Shown piece by piece: positions 48,304-61,053 of a DNA stretch of 62,219 nucleotides; position 1 is the stretch's first letter; each line of letters starts with the position of its first letter. A program made the translations under genes and the position numbers. The stretch spans positions 1 to 62,219 of the forward strand of contig NZ_JAUNKD010000001.1 in NCBI RefSeq assembly GCF_030532915.1, written 5' to 3'. Source of the stretch: Capnocytophaga sp. (lineage in GTDB: Bacteria; Bacteroidota; Bacteroidia; Flavobacteriales; Flavobacteriaceae). The notes beneath the pieces were generated by a model. It worked only from the letters and a program-made list of their open reading frames with translations, was not told the DNA's origin and did no database searches.

Positions 48304-49538
48304 TATAAACGTTCGGCTAATGTTTTTGCTTCTATGATATTATCCTCGATGGAACAGTACGTCCAACTTCCGTATCTCCCGATGGAATAAATGCCGTACT
48401 GCTCTAAAAACTGTTTTTTATCTAAAACATCTTGCACGGAATGCTGATTGATATGCACATAAGCGGGATTCATCACAAGGCTTTCATAATCAATTAATTT
48501 TTGATTTTCAGCCAAAAAGCCTGCTTTTTTTAAATCTTCCAAAACTTTTGGCAACCACGCCTGTGGTTGTATTTTTTCATTTTTTCCAAATCCAAGTTCA
48601 ATGTACATAGACATTCTGTCTTGTGATAAAATATTGTCATAAAATCCGATTCTGTAAAAGCAATATTCTTTTTCAGGAAAATAAACCCAGTGATTTTCAG
48701 TATCTTTTCCTTTGGTATCGAATCCTAAATTGAATACTAAAACCTGATTCCAGTTGTAAATTTTGCTATCATAATCCGTATTCGAAATATCCAACAACTT
48801 CGGGAAAGGCATTGTGGAAATCAGCCTGTTGTAGGCAATGATTTCACCGTTTGAGCAAAGCACCGTTTTAGCTTCTTTATCTATTTTTATAACGGATATA
48901 TTTTTTTGTATTTTGTCGGGGTCTACGTTTTTAGCAATGGCGTTAATATATTCAATAGCACCTCCTTTCGGATACACGAAACTGTTGTTATATGAATTGT
49001 TGTGCTCCGATTTAAAATTTTTGATAATATCTTCTTTTTCGGCATACGGAAAAAACCGCCCCATAGCGTCTTTATCCAGCGTGTTGAGGTCGCACGCATA
49101 TAATTTAGTATTGTATGGAATCAAGAATTTTTCGGCAATACCTTTCCCGAACTTCACGTACAGCATTTCTTTAAAGGTTTCATACGACTTTTTTTCAATG
49201 CTAAACAAATCATACAAACACTCAATCAGTTCTTCTTTTGACAGCTGATGAATATTTTTTTGAAACGGATAGTCTACCAAAATATCTTTGTATTTGATAC
49301 AGGTTTCTTTAATAACGCTTACCAATTCATTTTCAGGGATTCCACCCATTACCAAACGTTCAATTTCTTTATTTCTGAAATGAAAAAAATGCCCCGAATA
49401 ATCCCACACAAAACCGTTTCTTTTGGTGGTTTTGCAGTAGCCCCCTATTTTTTCATCACCTTCAAGTATCCGATAATCGTTCTTGCAAAAAAGCGCATAA
49501 CTCAAACCCGTTACACCGGCTCCAATAATTAAATCCAT
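48303..49538 (-). CDS. FAD-dependent oxidoreductase, UDP-galactopyranose mutase/amine-oxidase-like
   Basis: 411 residues with the FAD-binding Rossmann start LIIGAGVTGLSYALFCKN, the acidic ribose loop ILEGDEKIGGYCKT and the GHFFHF segment that is also found in UDP-galactopyranose mutase relatives. The middle contains FPYAEKEDII and a second dinucleotide-associated region near the C-terminus (YGIYSIGRYGSWTYCSIEDNIIEAKTLAERL). In polysaccharide operons these proteins often isomerise or oxidise a nucleotide-sugar. Exact reaction is uncertain: it is shorter in the canonical mutase motifs. Overlaps the GT2 gene. Confidence 0.75.
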   Translation of the reverse strand: MDLIIGAGVTGLSYALFCKNDYRILEGDEKIGGYCKTTKRNGFVWDYSGHFFHFRNKEIERLVMGGIPENELVSVIKETCIKYKDILVDYPFQKNIHQLSKEELIECLYDLFSIEKKSYETFKEMLYVKFGKGIAEKFLIPYNTKLYACDLNTLDKDAMGRFFPYAEKEDIIKNFKSEHNNSYNNSFVYPKGGAIEYINAIAKNVDPDKIQKNISVIKIDKEAKTVLCSNGEIIAYNRLISTMPFPKLLDISNTDYDSKIYNWNQVLVFNLGFDTKGKDTENHWVYFPEKEYCFYRIGFYDNILSQDRMSMYIELGFGKNEKIQPQAWLPKVLEDLKKAGFLAENQKLIDYESLVMNPAYVHINQHSVQDVLDKKQFLEQYGIYSIGRYGSWTYCSIEDNIIEAKTLAERL

Positions 49539-49542
49539 AGTT

Positions 49543-50808
49543 TTACAATATTTTGACGTTTACTTTTTTTTGTATGATGTATCGCAGATAAAAGACCTCT
49601 GCAACAGATGACAAGGTAAAGGAAACTGCCAATGTTAAAATGTTATCAGTAATCAACAAACCCAAAAACAACACAACAAAAACCGATACCATCGCCACAA
49701 TTTGATTATTTAATATGTATTTATCCAATCCCATAGGCACTAATATCAAACTACAATAACAACCTGCCAGTAAAAAACCATATAATGAAAAACTCATTAT
49801 TACCACAAGCGGGAAAGCATCCTCCATCTGCCCCTTGCCCAACAATGCTATCACATAAGGAGACAACAATATGGTAATCAAACAAGCTATTATGGCAATG
49901 GCACTCTCTATCGTCAATATCTTTTTAACCGCCTGCAAATTAAAATCAATCATAATTTTAGGAAACAATGCCCCGTTAATACTAACCAGTATAGCCATCG
50001 GAATCATAATGACCTTATAGGCTAAATCATAAATTGCCAAATCTGCCATACTAAAATATAATCCCGTAATAATATTAAGCGTTTGTAATTTCACCACCAC
50101 GCCAACACTGGTATAGAAAAAGTAACGTGCCTTCATTATGTACTGTTTAACCCGTGCCACAGACACTATTTTGACTCGGAGTTTCTCCTGCTTTAAAAGA
50201 TACACAAATGCAATAGCCGCCCCTGCTACTGTAGAGCTCGTCATTATAAAAGTAAACAAAGTAAGATCAGAAGGTACTTTTACATAACGCCATATCAACA
50301 CAATTGATAACATTTTTATCACAACCTGCACATAAGTTATGACCCTCATTTTCTGTATTGCCTGAAAATACCACGACGGAAGCAGTATATTTGCCACCGT
50401 ACCCAAAAATGCAATCAAATAAATAGTAAACTCAGCTCTTAAAACAGGTATTGTGGCTATCAATGTCATAAAAACAAGCAATGACACAAGCTCCAAATAC
50501 AGTTTAGAAGTAAATATTGCCGAAAATGCCTTCGACTTTTTCCGTACATTATTGATGTTCAATGAAATTTCCCGTACCCCCAATGAATCAAATCCAAAAG
50601 AAACGAATGTTATAAAGTACTGAACAACACTCATCACAAAAACATAAGTCCCATACGAATCTTTTCCCAATGCCCCAATAACCAAAGGATATAACAACAA
50701 TCCAAACAATGAATTGAGTATAAAAAGCAATGTCATAAAAAAATAATTTTCAATTACTTTTTTATAATTTTTCAATATGGTTATTATCGTTTGTGCCCTT
50801 TGTAACAT
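49543..50808 (-). CDS. Polysaccharide flippase, Wzx-like
   Basis: 421 residues with about twelve membrane helices and the MOP-superfamily opening (NYFFMTLLFILNSLFGLLLYPLVIGALGKDSYGTYVFVMSVVQYFITFVSFGFDSLGVREIS). It should move undecaprenyl-linked repeat units to the periplasmic face. First gene of the operon, 65-80 bases downstream of a good promoter; ends 4 bases before the FAD gene. Substrate not deducible. Confidence 0.88.
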   Translation of the reverse strand: MLQRAQTIITILKNYKKVIENYFFMTLLFILNSLFGLLLYPLVIGALGKDSYGTYVFVMSVVQYFITFVSFGFDSLGVREISLNINNVRKKSKAFSAIFTSKLYLELVSLLVFMTLIATIPVLRAEFTIYLIAFLGTVANILLPSWYFQAIQKMRVITYVQVVIKMLSIVLIWRYVKVPSDLTLFTFIMTSSTVAGAAIAFVYLLKQEKLRVKIVSVARVKQYIMKARYFFYTSVGVVVKLQTLNIITGLYFSMADLAIYDLAYKVIMIPMAILVSINGALFPKIMIDFNLQAVKKILTIESAIAIIACLITILLSPYVIALLGKGQMEDAFPLVVIMSFSLYGFLLAGCYCSLILVPMGLDKYILNNQIVAMVSVFVVLFLGLLITDNILTLAVSFTLSSVAEVFYLRYIIQKKVNVKIL

Positions 50809-50880
50809 TTTATCACAGGTCTTTTATGTTTTTTACACAACTCGCAAAATCACACTTTATACCTTTTTTCTTTCTGCCTG

Positions 50881-50910
50881 CAAATATACATAATTTCAGG
50901 CACATTCCAA
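50881..50910 (-). promoter_or_regulatory. Promoter of the polysaccharide operon
   Basis: Minus strand TTG (50910-50908), a 19-base spacer and TATATTTG (50888-50881), an excellent TTG-N19-TAnnTTTG match, about 73 bases before the flippase start. Confidence 0.65.
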
Positions 50911-51162
50911 TGAAATTTACAAAACCTTTAACACCCGTAAACCAACAGACAAAAGCAAACCACCAAACGAAAAGAGCATCACTGCATTGCACCTACCTTT
51001 TGTTGTCTTTGGAAACGTTTTTAAACGTTTCCAAAGATTTTCAGCCGTGTTTTTCATATATCTTTTAACATAAAAGAGGGCTGAGGTATTGCCCTTGAAG
51101 TTGTTAATGTAAATTCCCATTTCAAAAGCAATACCGTCAAACCCTCAAAATTAATTCATTAC
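50911..51162. other. Intergenic region with palindrome
   Basis: No gene found. Contains the CTTTGGAAACG palindrome (51006-51037) and a 10-codon-rich ORF that runs through it, judged not real. The helical 218-aa gene ends at 51180, with a small AACGATT/AATCGTT hairpin (51163-51181) overlapping its stop. Confidence 0.4.
51006..51037. repeat. Palindromic element, variant C
   Basis: 15-bp perfect arms TCTTTGGAAACGTTT (51006-51020) and complement (51023-51037), 2-base spacer. Same general size and TCTTTGG...CCAAAGA ends as the CCTTTGGCAAAG family. Confidence 0.7.
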
Positions 51163-51179
51163 AACGATTGATTAAATCG

Positions 51180-51836
51180 TTACCCCTTTACCAGCTTTGC
51201 CAAGCTCTCCAAAAGCTGTTTGTCATCTTTTAGGGCAATTTTCGCCACGGCATAACAGGTTCGGCTCCACTGAACCAGTTCAGCAAAGGCTTGGTCTTTC
51301 TTTTCGGTGGCATTTTGGCGCTCGCCTTTCTCGCGAATGTAAGCCGAATAAGCACCGACCACCTCTTTCACCTTACCTTGTTGTTCTTTTACGTGTTCCA
51401 AACGCAACTGCATCGCTTCCAAAGCTTTCAGATGCTCGGGTTGTGCTTCCAGCTGTGCATAAAACCGCTCGGTTTCAGTTATCCAAACCGAATAAATGCG
51501 CGCTTCGGGTTTATCAACCGCCAACGCTTTGAGCACGTCATTTTTTCCTTTAAAAAACGTGCGCACCTTTTGCCGGTCAAATACATACACCTTGCGCAAA
51601 TCATCCAACTTGGCACTGTAAACCGCATACGCTTGCGAGCTTTCGGCATTTTCCTTCTTGGTAAGGTCAAACTGTTCTTTGGCTTTGTCCAACAACGCCT
51701 GCCCTTCTTGTATTTTGGCTTCGTCATAGGTGTAAGCCTTCATTTTTGCTGCAATTACCGGTTGGTTTCTTAAATTGTCTAATAAAATACCAACATCTTG
51801 CAAAAATTTCTCCTGTGGAAATCGAGTTTTTGTCAT
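51180..51836 (-). CDS. Helical protein of unknown family (218 aa)
   Basis: No recognised domain. The 218 residues are almost entirely alpha-helical and charged, with long heptad-like stretches (about 50-110 and 120-190), for example EQQGKVKEVVGAYSAYIREKGERQNATEKKDQAF, suggesting a coiled-coil bundle. No signal peptide or membrane helix; cytoplasmic. Monocistronic: the promoter TTG-N19-TACATTTG (minus strand, 52116-52087) lies about 250 bases upstream, leaving a long leader that contains three 21-bp repeats. A comparable protein-plus-leader layout recurs for the 164-aa gene at the right end. Confidence 0.7.
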   Translation of the reverse strand: MTKTRFPQEKFLQDVGILLDNLRNQPVIAAKMKAYTYDEAKIQEGQALLDKAKEQFDLTKKENAESSQAYAVYSAKLDDLRKVYVFDRQKVRTFFKGKNDVLKALAVDKPEARIYSVWITETERFYAQLEAQPEHLKALEAMQLRLEHVKEQQGKVKEVVGAYSAYIREKGERQNATEKKDQAFAELVQWSRTCYAVAKIALKDDKQLLESLAKLVKG

Positions 51837-51906
51837 TTTTATTTATTTTTATGTTATTACGAACTCATAAACCGGCAAAACAACTGCTGTTTGCCTATGT
51901 TTTTAT

Positions 51907-51969
51907 ATATTTTTGAACTACATTTGCATCTTTTCAACCTACAATCGCATCTTTTCAAGTTGCAAGTGC
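51907..51969. repeat. Three tandem 21-bp repeats
   Basis: Three contiguous 21-base units start at 51907, 51928 and 51949 (consensus AT[AC]TTTT[GC]AA, then CAA and GC near the end). They share the period, the ATnTTTTnAA beginning and the lack of spacers with the seven-unit array at 22737-22883, so I treat them as one repeat class. Confidence 0.7.
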
Positions 51970-52086
51970 CTTATCTCTGTCTGCTATTCTGTTTTTTGAT
52001 TTTACAAAGTATCTTTCAAGAACGTTTTAACCGTATTTTTTGCTTCCGAAAGAGGCAACGAAAGTGTATGGACTCACTGTCATCAG

Positions 52087-52116
52087 CAAATGTAAACAAA
52101 TACAATCATTTTTCAA
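52087..52116 (-). promoter_or_regulatory. Promoter of the 218-aa gene
   Basis: Minus strand TTG (52116-52114), 19-base spacer, TACATTTG (52094-52087); about 250 bases upstream of the ATG. Confidence 0.55.
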
Positions 52117-52180
52117 AAAAAATTATAAAATCTTTAACAACCTAAGGCAACTCATTATTAGGAAATTAAACCAATTCGTC

Positions 52181-52361
52181 TTTTTATAGCTAACCCAAGA
52201 TAGTTTGTCGCACTAATTCCCCCTTTGAAGGGGGGGGGTAGGGGGATGTAAATTTTAAGAAAACATCCTCCATCCTTCCCCACATACCCTGCTTTCGCAG
52301 GCTTCCTCCTTCAAAGGAGGATTGTGAAATGCGACAATTTATATACAGTTAGCTATAAAAA
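52181..52361. repeat. 181-bp long imperfect inverted repeat (MITE-like)
   Basis: Ends are perfect 14-base inverted repeats (TTTTTATAGCTAAC at 52181-52194, complement at 52348-52361). Inside, both arms carry TTTGTCGCA/TTGTCGCA and a CCCCTTTGAAGGGG/CCTCCTTTGAAGGAGG palindrome in mirror order. It has no coding capacity and could fold into one long hairpin. A further arm-like copy lies at 52665-52690 and a CCCCTTCAAAGGGG relative at 60604-60620. Confidence 0.8.
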
Positions 52362-52484
52362 ACAATACGCATTCGCCCCCTGTTTTAGCTCACAACACAT
52401 ACCTTTGGCAAAGTATTAAGTATCTTCAAAGATTTTTGAGGGTGTTTTTTGTTCGTTTTTCTGCTTGCAGACACGTGTGTCTTA

Positions 52485-52515
52485 CCTTTGGCAAAGTTGG
52501 CAACTTTGCCAAAGG
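52485..52515. repeat. Palindromic element CCTTTGGCAAAG family, copy D
   Basis: 15-bp perfect arms CCTTTGGCAAAGTTG (52485-52499) and complement (52501-52515), 1-base spacer. Preceded by a decayed copy at 52401-52430. Confidence 0.85.
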
Positions 52516-52579
52516 ATTTCGGGGAGTGTTTGGCAATACTTAAAACGTTAGCAAAGGGGTTCGGAGCAATTCAAAAACT

Positions 52580-52607
52580 AAAAACCCCGACAATTGTCGG
52601 GGTTTTT
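52580..52607 (-). terminator. Strong terminator downstream of the GH2 gene
   Basis: A continuous 28-base palindrome: AAAAACCCCGACAA at 52580-52593 meets its complement at 52594-52607. Allowing a tetraloop, the GC-rich stem is flanked by A and T runs, so it can terminate in either direction. It lies 178 bases past the GH2 stop. Confidence 0.75.
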
Positions 52608-52784
52608 GATATTTATTTCGGCTCTCCGGAAACGTTTGCCATTGGTTTGGCTCTCCTTCCCAAAATAGTTTGCCGCACCAACCTCTCCTTTGAAGGGAGT
52701 GAGCGAAAGCAACGAAGCAATAAAGGGAATATCATACTCCAAACGCTTCAAACAACCGCAAACAAACTTGCTTTGCTCAAACAT

Positions 52785-56849
<4,065 letters not shown>

Positions 56850-56874
56850 TCAGTTGATTAAAAAACAATTGGCA

Positions 56875-56905
56875 CAAAGGTAATAAAAATTTTGTCGGTT
56901 TCCAA
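56875..56905 (-). promoter_or_regulatory. Promoter of the GH2 gene
   Basis: Minus strand TTG (56905-56903), 20-base spacer, TACCTTTG (56882-56875), 29 bases upstream of the ATG. Confidence 0.65.
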
Positions 56906-57001
56906 TATAAAACACGACAAAGCCCGAAATTTTTAGTTATGTTTGAAGATTTAAAGCGTTTGAAAGTTTGAAGTTCAAAGTTTCCGTTTATTGTACAACA
57001 A

Positions 57002-57032
57002 AAAATCCCAAAAGGGAAACTCTCGGGATTTT
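57002..57032 (-). terminator. Terminator after the 229-aa gene
   Basis: AAAATCCC (57002-57009) pairs with GGGATTTT (57025-57032) around a 15-base loop, 19 bases past the stop at 57051; followed by T-rich DNA on the minus strand. Confidence 0.65.
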
Positions 57033-57050
57033 ATATGATTTAATTTGATG

Positions 57051-57740
57051 TTATTTTGACCATTGTTTTACGATGTTGGCAATGTCCATCACATACTCGG
57101 CATCGTTAAAACCTGCACCGCGAACGGCAGGATGCCACGTCCAAATATAAAGTTTTTTGCCTGTATCGTAAAAAACATTTCCCCAATCGGTGCGTTGCTC
57201 TTCGGCTTGTAATAAACCTTCAAATAGCTCTTTATCATAGAATTGCAAGGTGTTACCAAAGATAATTACATCGGCATCACACAGGTGGATTTGTTCTTTT
57301 AGTAATTCTTTATTTCGGTTGTAATGATACTGAATTGTATCAACTTCCGAAACGCTGTCACCCGGTGATTTTTTGATATTTACATAGGCAATTTCTTGCA
57401 GACACTCAAAGGCTTCCTCTTCATTGGCATACGGAATGTCGCTCCACTGACTATCCCTCAAAATGGCGTACGAGGTGTAAATGACACGACGCAAGGTGAC
57501 ATTAGCTCGTGAAACTTTTTTGAGCCAGTCTGTTTTTTGGTTAAATTCCTCAATAAAACTCCACGACGAACTGCCCACGGGTTCTTTCAGTAGCCACAAA
57601 ATACGATGTTTGGCACGTAGGTATTTTTCAGGATTGATAATCCCATCAATAACATAATGTTCGTTATGTTCTTGGGCTACTTGTTTGATTTTCTCTGTTA
57701 TTTCAGATTGTTTTTGATGTAAAATTTCTGGTGTCATCAT
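57051..57740 (-). CDS. Uracil-DNA-glycosylase-fold-like protein (229 aa)
   Basis: A cytoplasmic protein whose pattern ILWLLKEPVGSS near residue 45, DVIIFGNTLQFYD (about 159) and TWHPAVRG (about 203) recalls the UDG superfamily, in which a GxxPG-like loop, a strand ending in G-N and a terminal H-P motif form the active site. The water-activating motif is not clear (KEPVGSS instead of GqDPY), so catalysis is doubtful. It follows the broken BspA-like gene by 15 bases and may be co-transcribed with the two lipoproteins. Possibly an orphan or defence-associated variant. Confidence 0.55.
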   Translation of the reverse strand: MMTPEILHQKQSEITEKIKQVAQEHNEHYVIDGIINPEKYLRAKHRILWLLKEPVGSSSWSFIEEFNQKTDWLKKVSRANVTLRRVIYTSYAILRDSQWSDIPYANEEEAFECLQEIAYVNIKKSPGDSVSEVDTIQYHYNRNKELLKEQIHLCDADVIIFGNTLQFYDKELFEGLLQAEEQRTDWGNVFYDTGKKLYIWTWHPAVRGAGFNDAEYVMDIANIVKQWSK

Positions 57741-57755
57741 TTTCTTTTTTTATAA

Positions 57756-58852
57756 TTACTGTATTGGTTTAATTTTATTTGCATATTCTTTCCAGCCTTC
57801 TGCCTGTTTATACATATCTACACTTTGGGCAGGGACGTATATGGATTGTAAATTAGGGCAATTCATAAATGTATGTTGCGTAATTTGAACCTGATTCCCC
57901 TCTATGGTAACAGAAGTTAGGGCTCGGCAATTCCCAAAGGCAAATGGCCCTATATATTTTACACTACTAGGAATTGTTATGGTTTTCAGTGATATACAGG
58001 ATTCAAAAGCATATTCTCTTATATTGATTATGCTATTGGGAATAGTTATAGATGTCAAAGCACTACAAGCTGAGAAAGCATCATTAATCTCAGTCATTTT
58101 ATCGGAAAGAGTAACGTGCCTTAAATTTATCAACTTATTATAATAGACTCCACCCACATATTTAATTTGTTCTATATTCTTTGACAAAATAAGAGTAGTT
58201 AAATTAGTATAATCAATAAATGCATCTTTATTTATTTGTGTAACACTTTCCAACTCAGGATATCGGTTCATATCAAGATATTGTATATCTAAATTCACCC
58301 ATACTAATAATGTTTTTTTATCATAGCTAAGTGTATAATCATCTTTTGAAGGAGCTATTTCCGAAAGTTTTTTTAACTCTATAAAGTCTGTCCCCCAACC
58401 ATTAACTGTTTTAACTCCGTATAATTTTCCACTTTGAAAGTCAATATACCAATCACCTACTTTACCAATATCGTTAGTGGGGACATTTATTCCTGAAAGA
58501 ATTTTACTTCCGTCAACACCATCAGTTCCCGAGTTTCCTTTTTCCCCAACATTCCCTTTTTCTCCTTTATTTCCCGTTATTCCTTTTAGATTTACGGGCA
58601 TTCCCCAACCTTGGGTAGTTTTAGCTCCGTACCAATTGACAGTTAGCATATCAATATAGTAATCCCCAAATTATTGTCAGGAATACCGTTACCTGTAATG
58701 ATAGTACTACCGTTTTTACCATCTTTTCCATCACGACCATCCTTGCCATTAATGCCATCCTTTCCGTTAATACCATCTTTACCCGCAGAAGCTTCTTTGG
58801 AACAACCTGCCATTAATAATAAACTTACCAGAATATAATAAAATCGTCTCAT
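57756..58852 (-). pseudogene. Frameshifted collagen-like/BspA-type LRR lipoprotein
   Basis: Two frames form one gene. Frame 1 (58643-58852, 69 aa) has a lipoprotein signal (LLLMAGCS, Cys 17), collagen-like GKDGINGKDGRDGKDGK repeats and then NNLGITILIC before a stop. Frame 2 (57756-58649) begins near DYYIDMLTVNWYGAK and continues with a second collagen-like stretch and BspA-type leucine-rich repeats. The intact paralogue next door reads LGNVGDYYFD at this point, so bases are missing: either one G from a G run (LGDYY) or about ten bases. The gene is therefore disrupted or subject to frame change. Confidence 0.85.
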
Positions 58853-58864
58853 ATTTTTATTCTT

Positions 58865-60517
58865 TTAAGGGATTGCTTTAACAATATCTGTACGAAAGCC
58901 TTCTATATTTATTTTTTTATACGCATCTACACTACCCATAGGCACAAAAATACTTTCTAACTTGTCTGTATTACCTAGAACATAAGCACCCATTGTAGGA
59001 GGCGTAGTTGCTTTTATGGTGATAGAAGTTAATGAAGAATACTGAAAAGCACTCTTCCCTATTCTTTCTACGCTATTAGGAATGTCAATAGATATTAAAG
59101 ATTTACAATGGTAAAAAGCCCAATCTTCTACATTATTAACATTGTTAGGAATAGTTATTGATTGAAAAGAACAAGACTGAAAAGCTCCTATACCGATCTC
59201 TATTAAACTATTAGGCAAAGATACCGAAGTCAAAGATTCACACACATCAAAAGCTTGCCTTTCTATATGTGTAACTCCCTCAGGAATTACAATTGAAGTT
59301 AAACCAGTTCCAGCAAAAGTATATGGTTCTATTTTTGTTATTTTATTTGGTAGTATAGCCGAAATTAATGAAGTACAACGTTCAAAAGCATTTTTTCCTA
59401 TTCTTTCTACACTATTGGGAATATTGATAGAGGTTAAACCACTGTTTTGAAATGCATAACTTCCTATGTGCGTTACCCCATCAGGAATATTGATCAATGT
59501 TAAAGAACGACATCCTGCAAATGTGGCACTGCCTATACTTCCTACATTATTAGGTATATTTATGGATTTTAAGGAAGTACACCCTTGAAAAGCATAGCTC
59601 CCAATATTAGTCACACTATTAGGTATATTAATGGAAGACAATGAAACACACCCCTGAAAAGCACTATCCTCTATGCGTTTTACACTATTGGGTATATTAA
59701 TGGAAGTTAATGAAATACAACCTTTAAATGCATTCCGTTCGATTGTAAATAAACTATCAGGCAACGTTACAGATTGTAATCTTTTTAAATTTTCAAAGAT
59801 TCCCGAATTTATATGTTTTACATTTTTAGGAAGTATGATAGAACGCAATCTTGTAAAACCTTTGAATACATCACTGCTTATAATATATACATTTTCTAAT
59901 TCGGGGTATTTAGTCATATCAAGGTCTTGTTCGTTAAAATTTAACCAAGCTATTATTACTGTTTTCTCGCTGTCAAGCAAGTAGTCATCAGAGCTTGGTG
60001 GAGACGAAGGTGATTTTTTCATTTCTATAAAATTTGTTCCCCACTCTGTATTGTTTTTTGGCCCGTATAGTCTTCCTTTTTGGGTATCAATATACCAGTC
60101 GCCTATGTTCCCTAAATTGGCGGTAGGGGCGGTTGTTCCGTGAAGAATTTTATTTCCGTCAGCTCCATTAGCTCCCGTATTTCCTGTTGCTCCCATATCT
60201 CCTTTATCACCCTTTTCACCTTGTAATCCTTTTAAAGAAACAGGCGTTCCCCAACCTTGGGCGGTTTTAGCTCCATACAAATTGGAAGTGGTTCGGTCAA
60301 AATAATAGTCCCCCACATTTCCTAACTCAATATTAGGAGCTCCGTTACCCGTGATGATAATATTACCATTTTTCCCGTCTTTTCCGTCACGCCCGTCCTT
60401 GCCATCGACACCATTTTTCCCGTCAATACCGTCTCTTCCGGCAGGTCCTTCTTTGGTACAACCCACTGTACCCATTGCCAATAGTAGTGCTACGGCGTAC
60501 ATTACGATTTTTCTCAT
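58865..60517 (-). CDS. Collagen-like and BspA-type leucine-rich-repeat lipoprotein
   Basis: An intact 550-residue surface lipoprotein: signal with lipobox VGC (Cys 20), a collagen-like stalk of Gly-X-Y triplets (GPAGRDGIDGKNG, about 24-50), a 40-residue module with GDYYFD, LYGAKTAQGWG (about 66-96), a second Gly-X-Y stretch (about 103-127) and a second module with GDWYID. BspA-type LRR_5 repeats of roughly 23 residues (F.GC.SL.SI.IP.SV..I) fill about 210-545. BspA-like proteins bind host matrix or other bacteria. A paralogue follows immediately. The leucine/serine-rich LRR codons are AT-rich as in neighbours. Confidence 0.88.
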   Translation of the reverse strand: MRKIVMYAVALLLAMGTVGCTKEGPAGRDGIDGKNGVDGKDGRDGKDGKNGNIIITGNGAPNIELGNVGDYYFDRTTSNLYGAKTAQGWGTPVSLKGLQGEKGDKGDMGATGNTGANGADGNKILHGTTAPTANLGNIGDWYIDTQKGRLYGPKNNTEWGTNFIEMKKSPSSPPSSDDYLLDSEKTVIIAWLNFNEQDLDMTKYPELENVYIISSDVFKGFTRLRSIILPKNVKHINSGIFENLKRLQSVTLPDSLFTIERNAFKGCISLTSINIPNSVKRIEDSAFQGCVSLSSINIPNSVTNIGSYAFQGCTSLKSINIPNNVGSIGSATFAGCRSLTLINIPDGVTHIGSYAFQNSGLTSINIPNSVERIGKNAFERCTSLISAILPNKITKIEPYTFAGTGLTSIVIPEGVTHIERQAFDVCESLTSVSLPNSLIEIGIGAFQSCSFQSITIPNNVNNVEDWAFYHCKSLISIDIPNSVERIGKSAFQYSSLTSITIKATTPPTMGAYVLGNTDKLESIFVPMGSVDAYKKINIEGFRTDIVKAIP

Positions 60518-61053
60518 TTTTCTGTAAAATTAAATCATTAAAAATCCCTACTCTGTTACAGGCTTTTCGGGTTTCGCCTTTTTACATCCCCGCTCTACGA
60601 GCCGCCCCTTCAAAGGGGCATTGGGGTGAACAGGTTTTCAATGAACAAATAACAATGTTATAATTAACAATTGTTCATTATTCACTGTTCATTATTTCAT
60701 TGTTTATTACCAAAAAGTCCTTCGGAATACTTTTTAGCGATTAAATATAACCTTTGAAATCAAAATTACCACCTCTGAGGTCATAATTTTAACCCAAAAC
60801 ACCTTTTAAATGACCTTTTACACTCTTTTTATGACGAAAAAGACACTAATTACCACCTCTGAGGTCATAATTTCCACCTAAAACACCTTTCAGAAGACCT
60901 TTTACACCCTTTATATGATGAAAAAAGGTAGTATTTATCATCAAAAAGGTATTTTCGACCATTTCCAAAGTCTTCCGTACCGTTGCGGTGGTGGTTTGTT
61001 GGGTCAAAAAGGTCTTTTTGAGGGCTTGCAAGGTGTTATGAAACATCAAAAAC
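60518..61053. other. Repeat-rich intergenic region
   Basis: No gene judged real. Holds a CCCCTTCAAAGGGG palindrome (60604-60620), three TGTTCATT-type repeats (60640-60705) around an inverted ATGAACAA/TTGTTCAT pair, and the 84-bp direct repeat (60764-60931). Confidence 0.5.
60764..60931. repeat. 84-bp direct repeat, two copies
   Basis: Copy 1 begins at 60764 and copy 2 at 60848. Both start AATTACCACCTCTGAGGTCATAATTT-like (with the internal palindrome ACCTCTGAGGT), continue through ACACCTTT, GACCTTTTACAC and end near ATGA.GAAAAA. The period of 84 bases is a multiple of 21 and of three. Confidence 0.8.

Larger units (their letters stand above)
51837..52784. other. 950-base repeat-rich intergenic region
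   Basis: No gene found. From left to right: three 21-bp units (51907-51969), a promoter for the 218-aa gene (52087-52116), the 181-bp inverted repeat (52181-52361), a degenerate and a clean CCTTTGGCAAAG palindrome (52401-52430 and 52485-52515), a strong GC terminator (52580-52607) and a half copy of the inverted repeat (52665-52690). Confidence 0.6.

Noticed and set aside
50917..51120. 67-codon minus-strand ORF
   Set aside because: Runs through the perfect palindrome at 51006-51037; sequence composition follows the hairpin and no family is recognised.
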